Part shown: in pieces, positions 34,103 through 45,367 of the stretch | How the letters are laid out: the number at the start of each line of letters is the position of its first letter | Numbering within the stretch: the stretch's first letter is position 1 | Made by a program: the position numbers and the translations under genes | Assembly (NCBI GenBank): GCA_021234155.1 | Contig: JAJEKV010000002.1 | Span: 16,802,041 to 16,866,040 of the forward strand | Reading direction: 5' to 3' | DNA from: Isoetes taiwanensis | Taxonomy: Eukaryota; Streptophyta; Lycopodiopsida; Isoetales; Isoetaceae | DNA: 64,000 nt | The notes under the pieces: model-generated | The model's database searches: none | What the model was told of the DNA's origin: nothing | Seen by the model: the letters and a program-made list of their open reading frames with translations, nothing else

Positions 34103-36515
34103 TCAAATCTTTGCCAAAGAAGTGACTGCATTGCCATCATTTGCATTTTTTTCAGAGTGATCATATCTGCAATCATCAACATTGCAGAAATCAGCCACAA
34201 GAACAAACTGAAAATAAATAAATGAATACATACTGATGCAAGTTTTCTGCTCGCCGATGCCCGGTGAGCTTCATCGTTACCTCATCAGGTGTACCGGATA
34301 TATTCAGGTCTGTAATACTGGAATGACGCAAATCCTTGTTTGTAAAACTTAAACCTGTGGTTTTCGTAATCAACTTTGCAATATCGGCAATCTTGCCCTT
34401 TCCAACTCTATTTCCCCTGCAATACCATATGTCTGATCTTGGAAAACTGATACATGACTGAAATAACGCATATTCATCGGGTTTGTCTTCTTCTTGCGGT
34501 ACTGGTAACCTCTTGTAAAAGTCCACGAAGGTCTCGTACACCTCGGGACTGTACTTCCTGTAAACTTCTACAGGTTTCCTGCATATCGATCATCAAGTTC
34601 AATCAGCAAAGCAATCAGCGGAAGCACCAAAAATTACAGCTAATAATTACCTTCGATCTTTTTCTCGACAATGTGTAAGATCGTCTCCTTGATACGTTTT
34701 ACTAACTCTTTGCTTGAACCTATAAAATAACTCGCTAAAAACACGAGATAACTCATACTTACTGAATGAATTCGCCATATGCATCAGCTAAAAAGTTGAA
34801 ATCTTTGTACTTTAAATCGTAAAGCTCATTCTGAGATCTCACTAAAAAAAACTTGATACAAAAGAGACAAACTCTCTGTAGAAGACCATTCGCATTGTTG
34901 CGAGAGAACTCTGGTTGGCTTAAGCAAGCTTTGAAATCTTCAGTACTAAGCATAGTCCTGCCGACAGTAGGCTTCCTTGGTGCAGAAATGGCAGCCTCAT
35001 GTGCAACAACGCTGGCTGCACACCTAACACATCAAACAAGAAATTATACATTAAAATTTCAAATACTAATAAGTTGTTATTTTCTAATGTAAACTCCACA
35101 AAATCAAATGGAAACTGCTTACCTTGCCTTTTCAAATAGTGGGTGCGTCATAATATTAATTTCTTCCTCTCCTCTACCACTATTTTGTATTCTAATTTTG
35201 CGACCCTCCTTCAAAATACGTCCGAAGCAAAGTAGAATGTCTTTGATACTACCACCAGGATACGTTCTCCCATCACACTTCATTATTTGCTGGAAAAACA
35301 GTTCAAGGTGCTTTGCAAACACCTGCAACAAGCAAACGCCATATTAAAATCATAAACAAGTGAATAATAAGAAAGAAAATGAATTTATTACATACATGCA
35401 ATGGCAAATCTGCAATCGCAGTTTGGAAGTCTGTAATACCATGTTTTGGGCCATAATTCTGCCTCCATTGGTAATACATGTTACTTGCCCATTTATTTTT
35501 CTTGATAGTTGCCTTTTTAACAGTCCTATGATTCACCATCTCCATCCTGTTTAGATCCAATTCACAAAAAGCTCTCTTCTTACCTAACAAGGCAGATACA
35601 AACTACATTATAAGCCATAACCTCCAGACGCAAGCAGCCAAAAGGAATAGAAAATGACATAAAAAAGAAGCATTTTACCTCTTCCATTTTCATCTGCAGT
35701 TATGTTATTTTCCATCTCTGAAAGACTTGTGGCTGAAATTGCAAAACTAAATCAAGTAAATGGAAACTATATTATAATGCCAAAACATACAAATAAAAGA
35801 TGCAAGCAACCAAAAAGAAAGACGAAATGGCATAAAACAACAACATGTTACCTTTTGCATAATCTGAAATGTTGTTATTTTCATCTGCATCCACGTTATT
35901 TGGAATCTCTGAAAAGAAATTTGCCCCAAAATTATCAAGAAAATACAAAATCTATGAATGCAACAATTTGTAATGCAAGCATCAAAAGAAAAGAAGAAAT
36001 GACATGAAAAACCAGCAGGTTACCTGTTAGACAGTCTGCAATATCACCATTTTTATCTGCATTCACGTTATTTGGCACATCTAAAATGTCTTGGCTTGGA
36101 AATCCAAGATCAAATCGAGGTGCTTCAGGAACCGCACTATTTCATAAATCAAGAGCATGAAAATGTATAAAAGATCCACAAAAAACATGTAGAAACAAGC
36201 AAATCTTTGGAATAAAAGAAGAAAGCCAAAAATGGCATACCTAATGATGACTGGCTCTTGTAGAATCGTCGCCATAACTGCCTTGCTATTCCTTTGCTGC
36301 ATTCTGGCCTTGTTCTTGATTTTCTTTATCCCAAGATGTGCTTCAAGATCCGCACTGTTTGATGAATGAAAAGCATGAACATGTCTGTAAATCTGTTGGA
36401 AACATGTAGAAACACACAAAATTTTCAACCAAAGAAAAGAAAGGCAAACTACGAACCTGCTGGCTGGCGCTTGGGAAAACGGCGCCATAGATTCCTGTCG
36501 GTTGCTTGTCTGCAT
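34103..36515 (-). CDS. Crypton-type tyrosine recombinase, eleven exons
   Basis: Exons with GT/AG borders: 36457-36515, 36241-36354, 36024-36136, 35852-35908, 35679-35732, 35396-35582, 35123-35322, 34763-35015, 34651-34719, 34234-34578 and 34103-34166. The middle exons give a SAM-like DNA-binding region (KKNKWASNMYYQWRQNYG) and a core-binding region (TYPGGSIKDILLCFGRILKE), as in Crypton/KIAA1958-like (DUF3504) proteins. Catalytic residues: Arg in LVRSQNELYDL; Arg in NKDLRHSSIT; His in LTGHRRAENL. The nucleophile Tyr follows as HQY, its codon completed only when exon 10 joins exon 11. Cryptons cut and join DNA through a Tyr-linked intermediate and a circular form. The exact start is uncertain: the first in-frame ATG is at 36515, and a MITE sits 105 bp upstream. 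It could be a domesticated host gene. Confidence 0.72.
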
Positions 36516-36620
36516 CAGCCTTGCCAGTCTTGATCGATTTCCCTTTAAATCGTGGTCGAATCTCCTCGCAAGAACAAGCGGCCGTCTCTCTGAATGCTGA
36601 AACCCTTGCCGTCCAACTGA

Positions 36621-37049
36621 GGGGCTTTTCACACGACTAGTGTGTCTTATATTTTAAGGCATGCTATTGGTCCATGTCAACATTTAAGAAGAACTGGTTT
36701 TCACACGGAACCATATAAGACATGTCCCATTTAGGTTCGGGTAGGTTTGGATAGGTTCGGTAAGGGCAATGGAGTCTTATTTTATACCGGGGGACTTCCC
36801 CCGCCATAAAATAAGACACCACTTATTATATTCTATTTTATTCTATTGACCAATCATATTCAAAATAAAAGGTGGTCTTATTTTGTGATGGTTTTCACAC
36901 TAGTATTTGTTAGTGTCTCATTTACATAAGACACCCTGTAGTGTGAAAACAACTTATATTTGTGTGTCTTATTTTTTGCTTCGGAGTCACAAATGATGTC
37001 TCATATGAAATGGGACAGCCATATTATAAGACATCGTGTGAAAAGGCCC
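36621..37049. mobile_element. 429-bp MITE, PIF/Harbinger-like, upstream of the recombinase
   Basis: Ends GGGGCTTTTCACACGA and (inverted) GGGCCTTTTCACACGA, with TGA target duplications at 36618-36620 and 37050-37052. Several TGTCTTAT-type subterminal motifs. Non-coding. Confidence 0.75.
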
Positions 37050-37145
37050 TGAAACCCCTCCCATCCGTGAAACACAAGCATCAATTTTTTCGTTTTTTTT
37101 TTTTATTTTTTTTTAATAATCTTTTCGCCCAATGGTTCAAGGGAG

Positions 37146-37242
37146 GTCAACCTCCCCTTCACGGCGGTTATGCAAATAACCCTCTCGGCCTAACGGCCTC
37201 GAGGGTTATTTTGCATAACCCCCTTGAAGGGGAGGTTAACCT
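37146..37242. repeat. Near-perfect palindrome with ~46-bp arms
   Basis: GGAGGTCAACCTCCCCTTCA… pairs with …TGAAGGGGAGGTTAACCTCC across a 4-base centre, TAAC. It abuts the 3' end of the JINGUBANG-like fragment. Confidence 0.8.
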
Positions 37243-37249
37243 CCTCCTC

Positions 37250-37725
37250 CTCACCTTCGAAATGGCTATAGATTTAACAGGAGCTCTGTGCCCTTTAAGA
37301 ACAGCAACACAATAGTGAGAACAAGCAGAAAAATCTCTATTCCAAATCCGAATAGTTAAATCAGCCCATTGCAGAGAACTCCCTCTTTCCCAGCGATGGC
37401 CAAGTGAAAAACGGCCTCCAGTGATAGCAAAAAAACAGTTCTTTCAAGACCATATGCTTAAAAGGATAAATCTATTTCCAAACTATGACAGTATCCTCAG
37501 AAGAGGCCGAGTAAAAGGTACAAGATTTACCAAAGCAAGAAAGAGCAAGAGAATTAACGCCGAATTTGTGGTGAGACTGAGAGAGGGTCTGGACCAAGAA
37601 ATGCTCCTGTTTCTAGCCATCTTTGCTCCAGATCTTGATGTTGGAGTCGGCAGAGGCGGTGTAGAGGAATCCGGTAGACTGCGATGGAATTAGAGGTTGG
37701 ATTCATCGCGCCTTATGTAATCTGT
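37250..37725 (-). pseudogene. JINGUBANG-like WD40 protein, C-terminal half
   Basis: Minus-strand codons read GFLYTASADSNIKIWSKDG, then after a stop HFLVQTLSQSHH and GVNSLALSCFGKSCTFYSAS with EDTVIVWK. Later come LTIRIWNRDFSACSHYC and VLKGHRAPVKSIA. These correspond to the middle and last WD repeats of plant JINGUBANG-type proteins (…FVQTL…TALAV…LYSGSSD…, …TIRIWRR…C..VL.GH.GPVK). Several stops and shifts make it a pseudogene. It starts within about 20 residues of where the fragment at 32694-33013 ends. Confidence 0.75.
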
Positions 37726-38084
37726 GTTGCAGGGGCGTTTATCTATGTTGCAGGGATGTAACCTGCCTTATGCGCATGCTTTGATGTAAGGGCCTGCCCA
37801 TTCTTGACCCGCCAAAGGAGAACAAAAAAAGACAAAAAAACTAGCAGAACTGCAGGGTTGGGAAGAAGGCTAGGCAGTCGAGCTCGCGTTGGCTTTTCTT
37901 CCGTGATAATTCTAAGATCGGCGGAAGGATCTTCTAGAAAGCTAATACATGCTTAATCCAATTTTATTGTCAATAAAATACAATGCATCGTATGGGTTGG
38001 AACAAGTCAATAGGACTTCAATTTCCTGGCTGGCAATAAAGTATAAGGAAATACAAAATTGTGTTAACAAAATTGTGCGTATTT
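37726..38084. other. No gene recognised
   Basis: Non-coding spacer. Confidence 0.3.
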
Positions 38085-38327
38085 TCACAGCCGTGCTATA
38101 ACAGCTTCAACTTCAGTTGGAGTATAGAGATGTAATTTTGGTGCAACCTTGGCAATATCGACATTGGGAGACGTAACCTGCTGGGCATGTCTAGAGTCAA
38201 AAAGCTTCCCACATTAACTTGACGTTGGTTAGTAAAAGACATATGCAAACATACACGTTACCTTCTCCTCCATGACTTGCTTTAAGGTAGAAAATGCCAG
38301 TATCTCGGCCTCTTCTAATGTCATCTC
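38085..38327 (-). pseudogene. 20S proteasome alpha-5 subunit, last two exons
   Basis: Exon 38262-38327 encodes EMTLEEAEILAFSTLKQVMEEK up to a GT donor. Exon 38085-38177 continues VTSPNVDIAKVAPKLHLY, then TPTEVEAVIARL and a stop. This is the exact C-terminal end of eukaryotic alpha-5 (plant PAE1/PAE2 type), part of the proteasome gate ring. The remaining 80% of the protein is not visible upstream on the minus strand, where the next recognisable coding piece belongs to another gene. The splice junction and frame are intact, so it may be a recently captured fragment, or the other exons may lie behind a very long intron. Confidence 0.8.
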
Positions 38328-38789
38328 CTGTTGTGGCATTAAATGGAGGCTAGCTATTATATAACAAGCATACCACCAGAAAATAAAATCTATTGCAAAC
38401 TTCTTTTTGTATAAGGTGATTTTAATTCAAAAATCATATGCACATAATAAACAACAGTTGGTGGAATTTGAAAGATGAGATCACGAAAGAATAAACCCAT
38501 AAAGAGTGACTAACAATGACTAAAGTCTTCTATTGGAAAAGGCATTGGCATACGAAAACATAGGTGCCATTTAGTCTATTTTTTATTCATGTTCTTGATA
38601 ATTCCTTAATCTATGTTCCCCAACAATCCTAGCCACATAGAACAAATTCCTCTACTATCATGTGGGTCTTGTAAGTTCTTTTTGACTTTGATGCTTAACG
38701 CTCAATATTATTATGGGTTCTTTTGCGAATGCTTAATTCTAATGTGGGTTGTAAGGTTACGGTGTACCTTGGTGTTTCCTACGCTAGGG
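38328..38789. other. No gene recognised
   Basis: AT-rich non-coding DNA. Confidence 0.3.
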
Positions 38790-39055
38790 GGCGCTAGTGC
38801 TGGATGATATATATTTTATGCCTAAAGGCATTGATAAACAAGTAAGGCATTGGGGGCAATAACACATTTTATGCCATGGGTAAAAATATGTTGAGAGAAT
38901 AGATAAGATAAGATAAGATAAATTTTTACGTCCACGGGAACCCAACGGGTTATGGGACGGCACATGCAAGGGCAACAACCCATCTAGAACCTGGGGACTA
39001 GGCCCCATCACCAAACACGATAACCAAATATTAAAAGGCTACCAAGAATAAGATA
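38790..39055 (-). repeat. Retroposon-like repeat with (GATAA)n end, copy 1
   Basis: AGATAAGATAAGATAAGATA followed by a block containing GGGACGG and GGGGACTA-GGCCCC. It resembles 46390-46600. The GATAA array may be the 3' tail of a LINE- or SINE-like element read from the other strand. Confidence 0.5.
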
Positions 39056-40719
39056 AGATAATGCTAATGCTAGTAGTAAACTTATGCTTCTAAAGAACAA
39101 TGGTTTATTTAAACTATAATTGTTTAAACTATTTAAACAATGGCCTTATAGTGCCATATAGTGTTAGTCAGGTTCTGGGGCTACCTAGATTACAAACACA
39201 AATAAATAGTTGTCCCGAAATCATGAAAATTCTATTGGGTCTTTAATATCAGGAATGAGATTTATTGCAGCAGCCAGAAGCGAAAACAATTTAAATCAAA
39301 GGCCTATAAACACATTTAATCTTCTTATGTTGTGACGATCTAGAGAATTCACATTGCAAACATCATTACCAGTTTGGTTCTTTCTAACCTATAGTGTGAA
39401 AAAAAAAAGAAATTAAAAGGGTCTTCGAAGACATATATAGAAAACCAAGAATTCTAGGAGATAATAAAGAGGTGACAATGTCACGGTTGTATCTTTTGTT
39501 CACGTTTGTAGAGTGTATGTATGAATGTCATTTGTAACTACTGTATGTTTTTGAACAATGAAAAACCATTAGCATTAAATCGGGAAAGCATAATATGCGA
39601 GTTTTTAGAACTTACTAGAAAATTCAATTATACCAAGCCCTTGAATGGTGATAGTAAAACCTTCCTTAAAGTTACCTTTTTTTTAAGTCGGTTGTAGTTT
39701 AATGTTGAACATCTAACAGAGAGAATCTATTACATATCCATCCCGACTACCTATTAAAATCATCTCACAGCCTTCGAACTATCATATCAATACATGTTTT
39801 CAAGTTTTGATAACAAAGGAGAATGCTTTTCTTTAAGTTGGTTGTACTTCTCATAGAAAGGGAGAAAAAGAAAAATATACTAGATTTTTTTTCAAGGTTT
39901 TTAACCTTTGGGTCAGCAAGAATATCTTTTCAAGCATTCATACCAATTTTTTTCCATGTAAATTACATCACATGCCAAATAGATACACATTGCAAGATTG
40001 GACCAATAAGCATCCAATTTGCCATTTTGCAATGAATATTCTATCCAACAAAGAATCCACAATTGTGAGCAGCACTTTTTTTTAGCCCACAATTCCAACA
40101 ATCCACATCCAAGAAGCAGAAGGCAAATAGGCAAATAGGTTGATGTTGCACCTTTGAATTTAGTGTTCTTAATTCTTCTTAAATTAGCTATGAAAGACAC
40201 ACATAAATTTGATCCAACTAAGGAAAACATTGCGTCGCAAAAAGAAAAACATTCAAACACATGAGGCTATGAGGCTATAAAGAGAAATTGGTATTCGGGT
40301 TCGTATTGATAAAGTACAAGATTAAACAAGGATATTCCTTTCATTATAAGCAATCCCACCATGCAAATTATGTCAAGTTTGAGCTTCAAAAATTTAAGTT
40401 TGAGGTTTAATTTGCACATACAATGGGGGGCGAAATTTAGGTTTGTGGTTTAATTTGACACATACAATGGGGTGCATCTTTTTTCAGCTGAGTGCAACAA
40501 CAACTTTTGCAGAAAAATCTTTCTAAGTCAAGGAAGTGTTAGAGAAAAGATTTACAAGATAAGTCTTGTCGAAATGACTGAATTTCTTGGGGCCAAAAAG
40601 TGTTTTTTGTCCGGTCTTGCACAACAACGAAGGAATATCAGTAACTTAACTAAATCAGAATTTCAAGATAAACTCATAACATCCTATGTAATGTTTATCC
40701 ATTACATAGTAGACACATA
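39056..40719. other. No gene recognised
   Basis: AT-rich. No coding family seen on either strand. Confidence 0.3.
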
Positions 40720-41180
40720 CAAGATTGAGAAATGACACAAATGTTTAGAAAGTTTCCAGCTGCATTAGACATGAAAACATTACTGTTAAGGCGTATAACA
40801 AAATCAAGTCCAGCAAGTTGATGAGAAAATTGAAGAATAGAATAGAATAGAATAGAATAGAATAGAATAGAATAGAAGAAATGACTTGAATTCATCCTTT
40901 GTTGCAAGTATCGAATTGTTATCAACATAAGGCAACAATTGCTTAAGTGATTTTATCTTTTCCTCCCTTCCATAAGTTCCTTTAAAATGCAGAGAGCTAT
41001 TAGAAACTTATGACACAAATTTGTCAATTTATAATTTAGTACCTTCTTGGTAATGTAAATCGGAGCTGGGTATGTGAAACCACATGCAGCTAAAAATAAA
41101 TCTAGCTCCTCTGGGTTTAGAGGGCACTTACCATTTTTCCTTAGACTTTAGGCTTGGATTGTGCCTTCCTCATATGGTTT
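40720..41180 (-). pseudogene. O-fucosyltransferase-family protein fragment
   Basis: Minus-strand exon 41043-41180 encodes NGKCPLNPEELDLFLAACGF and PAPIYITKK before a GT donor. The next block, at about 40870-40975, reads TYGREEKIKSLKQLLP and LATKDEFKSF. The next, at about 40740-40830, reads FSHQLAGLDFVIRLNSNVFM and AAGNFLN. This order matches plant O-fucosyltransferase-like (GT106) proteins: GKCPLTPEE, IY.GG…L..L.PN…KEEL, AALD..V…SDVF…GN. These are Golgi membrane glycosyltransferases. An AGAAT pentanucleotide array (40834-40873) inside the exon and a TAA break the frame. N-terminal exons are absent. Confidence 0.7.
40834..40876. repeat. (AGAAT)8 microsatellite
   Basis: Eight copies of a pentanucleotide inside a former O-fucosyltransferase exon. 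Its length shifts the reading frame. Confidence 0.9.
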
Positions 41181-43099
41181 CTGCAACACACACAAATCAA
41201 AGTTAAATGAACTTTCTATAGGAAGAACTTCTCTAATTTGGACTGGATATACTGCCATAAGAACGGTTCTTTTTTGACACAGGCAATCATCATGATGTCA
41301 ACAGAATGAGCCACATAAGTAGAAACAAACGATAAGCATATTTAAGAAACACTTTCATGCCTCTTTGGGATCTTAGACCTTCAGTTAATTAGACAGAAAT
41401 AAAAATATAGTAAGACTGGCTGCGAAAAAAAGATGAATGACTGAAGAAAAGTAGCAATCCTAGTGGCTTTGAGATAAGAATCCTTGATGTTAGTTCTTAT
41501 GTACTTGCACTTGAATAATTAGCATTACAAAGAAGGGCGAAATGAAATATTTGAAAGGATTATTCCCAGAGCAGTATCATAACTTGGTGAAATAAACAAC
41601 AAGCTTTCATGTTATTGTTCTTCAGTGGCTATGGGGTGTGAGAAATAGTACACTAAATGCCAGCACAAAGGGCATTAGCAATGGAGACGCAAAATTATTG
41701 GCTCTAGCTAGAATGCATGCAAATGACCACTGCCATGGATATGCCAAATTACTGAACGTTTGTTTATATGAACATGCAATACAAAATGCAAAAAGTACCT
41801 TTATTGTACACTTGATTAACAGAAACTGGAGACCAGTCCTCTATTCATGTTATTGCAGTAGCCCAAAGCTCATGCTCATATAACGAAATGGTCTAGCAGA
41901 GAACTCTTCTCCTCAACAATATAGGATACAGAATATCTCTGCCAAATTGCATTAAGTGTAAGTGAGAGCGAATTCGAGATATTGTTCTTCAAACAGGACA
42001 AATTAGCAAAAGGTAGATTAAGGCAACTAGGTATTGGAAATGGAAATTAGTCTACAAAAAATAAATACAAACTAGTAACTCACATCACAAAGATAAGCAA
42101 ATCCAGCATTCAATTCAGTAAAATCAGTTCCTTCATAGGATAAAAGCTTGTTAAGTCATGTGCAAAAAAAATGGCTAAGAGTTAGATTGGACAGAGATTG
42201 GTAGGAAGAAGCTCATGAAAGCTACTATCGACAAGAACGGGAGAAACTAAAATGAAAATGATACTGAGGGATTGAGGTCTAACAAATCTAAAAGCTTTCC
42301 CTTTTGAAAAAACTTATTTTACATCCTGCCATAGATATTTGAACATGCCGCATTCCTCCCTGCAAAAAGGACAAAGACCAAATGATACTAATATGCTGCC
42401 GCATGTCCAATGAAACAACAAGCATGAACCCTACCATTTTTCATTGAACTGAATGGACGTCAATTGTCTGGATACTAATATCTGCTCATTTCCATTTTCA
42501 AAATAAAACGTGTTTCTTTCCCTATGAATTGATAGGTTGTACAGCTTGAGCATTTTCTAAGCATCCATATCTAGCATTATGACAACCAACACTAAACACA
42601 ATATGCAATACAAATTCAGAAAAGGATTGGGCACCTGTTCCAGTATTTTACTTGTTCACAAGCTAGCATCGCCTTGGCATCTGGTGACATTTAGGAACTG
42701 TTCTAAGTATCTCAGCACAAATTTTAGAATTCGTTCTAGAATTTTGCCAAGACTAAAATAAAAGCACAAAGCCAGGCAGAATCTGGCACAACATCCTCCC
42801 AAAATCAATATTGTTCCCAGTAAAATAAAGAAAAGCAAAATACTATTTTGTTAGCAGTTCACGCAGAAGGCACTCGAGTCCAGCTCTCGCAATTTTTCTG
42901 GATTTCTCTGGATCTCGTGGCGCTAGTTAGGGCCAAAAAACAACAATGAAAGGAACCATAGCTTCAACAGCCCAGAAGAATCCTGCAGCTCAAACGGCCT
43001 GCCCACCGTGGAGGATAGGAACAAACAAGAAAATGCATCAAATAAGCAAGATTTCAACACCTTCTTAGCCGGACAAATAATACAAAACTGTTACCTGGT
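41181..43099. other. No gene recognised
   Basis: AT-rich non-coding DNA. Further captured exons may hide here, but I cannot support any. Confidence 0.3.
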
Positions 43100-43204
43100 T
43101 CAGAGAAACTTCTGGATATGGGAGCAAGAACCTGGTCCAAAATTGGCGCTCTTAATAGAAAGGTCGTCATCTAAGACCAGGTTTTCTGACTTGAGATCTG
43201 CATC
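43100..43204 (-). pseudogene. Protein kinase catalytic-loop fragment
   Basis: Minus-strand codons DADLKSENLVLDDDLSIKSA and NFGPGS match kinase subdomains VIb-VII (HRDLKSENLVLDDDL..K.aDFG), with HR changed to DA and DFG to NFG. A stop follows. It is too short to assign a family. Loss of the catalytic residues shows it is not functional. Confidence 0.45.
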
Positions 43205-44089
43205 AATTATACCGCCTCATCAATGGTAAGGTCTGACGGCATTATGCAGAAAAACCCTCAAGCTTCCTTCGGCATATACTCTGTATTCTATGAAATATAG
43301 GCACCTTGTTGCATGCTGCCACAAACTGCACCTTGCATACATACTGGATGGAATCAGTCATATGCAACCATGAAATCTAAGTGATTGTATCTCAACAGAA
43401 GCTTAAAGTTACAGAAACTTATCAGTCTCAGAAACCCATAAACTATTCTATATTAATATTCCTTGATAGGCAGGCAAGCAAGATAATCCTATTTGCTGAG
43501 CAGTTTCGTCCTCGAATCTAGTCCGTATCTCGAAAACTGAGGCCTAGGTCAGAGCAAACTTACATGCGGATTGTATGGAGTCGCATTTGGATCGTTGGCT
43601 CATACCGGGCTCTGTGGTAAATTCAAGAATCGTCAAGAATTACTGGTAGATTTACTGGCGATGGGGAGGAAAATCTTCTACGTATTGGGCTTATGTCAAG
43701 GAATAAATGGGCGATGTCGGGCCCATCTGCTTAGACGCCGGAGGGCAACGCCATAGAAGAAAGTCGAGCAAGCAGAAGCAGAGGAGGGAATCGGGATGGT
43801 CGGAGAAGAGGAGAAGTGATTTTCAAGAAGTTTCTAATTTTCATGGCCGTCCGATGCGAAATTAAGAAATTTAATGGTTGAGATTAAAAATAACTGACGT
43901 GGCACGACACATGGCATAGCTAGGAATGCAAGAAATCGGGCAGGGGGGGTTAGGCAACCCTGCTAAAAAAAAAAAAAATTGGTACATTTAATTATGTTAA
44001 TTTATATTTATTATATTATTTAAATATTTATTAGCATTATTTATACATTTAATTTTGGAGATTATTTATATAAGTGCTTTCTTTTTAGG
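43205..44089. other. No gene recognised
   Basis: Non-coding; includes a poly-A run at about 43965-43977. Confidence 0.3.
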
Positions 44090-44325
44090 GATCCCTTGCC
44101 CCTTTCCCGTGCCCCCTTTGCCCCTCCCCATGCCCCCTTTTCCCAACTTCCCCCCTCCCCAACTTATCCTCTCTGCCCCTTCCTCTCGGTTTCAGTTCCC
44201 CAACTTTCCCCATTGCTGTCAACTTCCCCCCTTCCAAATTTCCTCGCTTTTCCCAACTTCTCCCGTTCTCTCCCTTCCTTCTCTTCCCCTTCTCCACTTC
44301 CCTTCTCAACTGGTTGTTCAACTCA
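44090..44325 (+). repeat. Short polypyrimidine tract
   Basis: C/T-rich stretch with CCCAACTTCCCC-type units, similar in kind to 10137-11700 but not a copy of it. Confidence 0.6.
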
Positions 44326-44708
44326 TTGTTCGTAAAAATTGTGGAAAAATATCGTGAACCAATTCTTGATGTATGATGTGATAATCCAGTAGTGATTCAA
44401 CGAAAATTTACATTTCCCTGATGGAGTCCCACTTTAACTGCACGAGGCCCATCTATTAGAATGTGTCTCTGTCTAATGTAATGCGTCTTATATCTTTAAT
44501 TTCCCTGTTTTGTTGCAGAAAGTTTTGCAATCTCAAAAAGTGTATCTTTGATCATTTGGCAAATACTTTCGATTCTCACATAGCCTCTATTTCCTATAGT
44601 TAACCATCATTTGATAAATCATATAATTCTGAGCAATTTAAGTTATCGACGGGTCCTTGGTCTGTTATTGGTCCTTTTTCAGTCATTTTTATAATTATAA
44701 GAATTTTT

Positions 44709-45367
44709 CTAGCTATGCATCATATACCTCATGTGGTTCCAGCTAGATTCTGCAATTTTCAGACTATGGGATAATCCCATCTCTTCAAGTTTAACCAGCT
44801 GATTTTTTCTCATAGATTCATCTTTCATGAATTCCAATTTCTTGTCTTCAGCTTCCCCAAAATATGATGCCATTTCATTAATTTCTAATGTTATGTCCTC
44901 ATCAATAGCCAATCTAGATCTCTTCTTTGAAACTGGCTTACTAGCAACTCCAGGCTGCATACAAGCTGCTGATCTGGGACTAATTTCCTGCACATTGTCT
45001 TTGTCAACAGATGTTGGAGCGTTATTTGAGTTTCTATCTTGAATGCTTGGACTTGAAGGAGTTTGAGATGGTTCAATATTTGCAGGAGTTCCAATGTTGT
45101 TTGTTGTAGGTTGTGTTTGGAATTCCAAACTGTTCTTCCTCAAATGCAGAATGAGTTTCAATGTTGTTTGTTGTAGGTTGTGTTTGGAATTCCAAACTGT
45201 TCTTCCTCAAATGCAGAATTAGTGACATATGTCTCATAATATGAATCTGTCATAAATGTTTCTTGGTATGATGAGTGCATCTCTGTAACGGGGCCTGCCG
45301 GGTTAACCTCCAGGCAACTCAAGATTCCATCTAACCTTGCATGAATCAAAGTCAAATTGGTATGCAT
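44709..45367 (-). CDS. Hypothetical protein C-terminal region, duplicated segment
   Basis: Two overlapping minus-strand frames (44709-45161 and 45158-45367) look like one coding region broken by a tandem duplication of about 62-67 bp at 45094-45224. The product is polar and Ser/Thr/Asn-rich, then helical and charged near its end (AIDEDITLEINEMASYFGEA, then KKLEFMKDESMRKNQL). The shape resembles the tails of Myb/SANT-like companion proteins of plant Harbinger elements, but I cannot identify the family with confidence. No transposase is adjacent. Confidence 0.35.

Noticed and set aside
44055-44357. Open frames over the short C/T tract
   Set aside because: Same cause as the larger tract; no protein signal.
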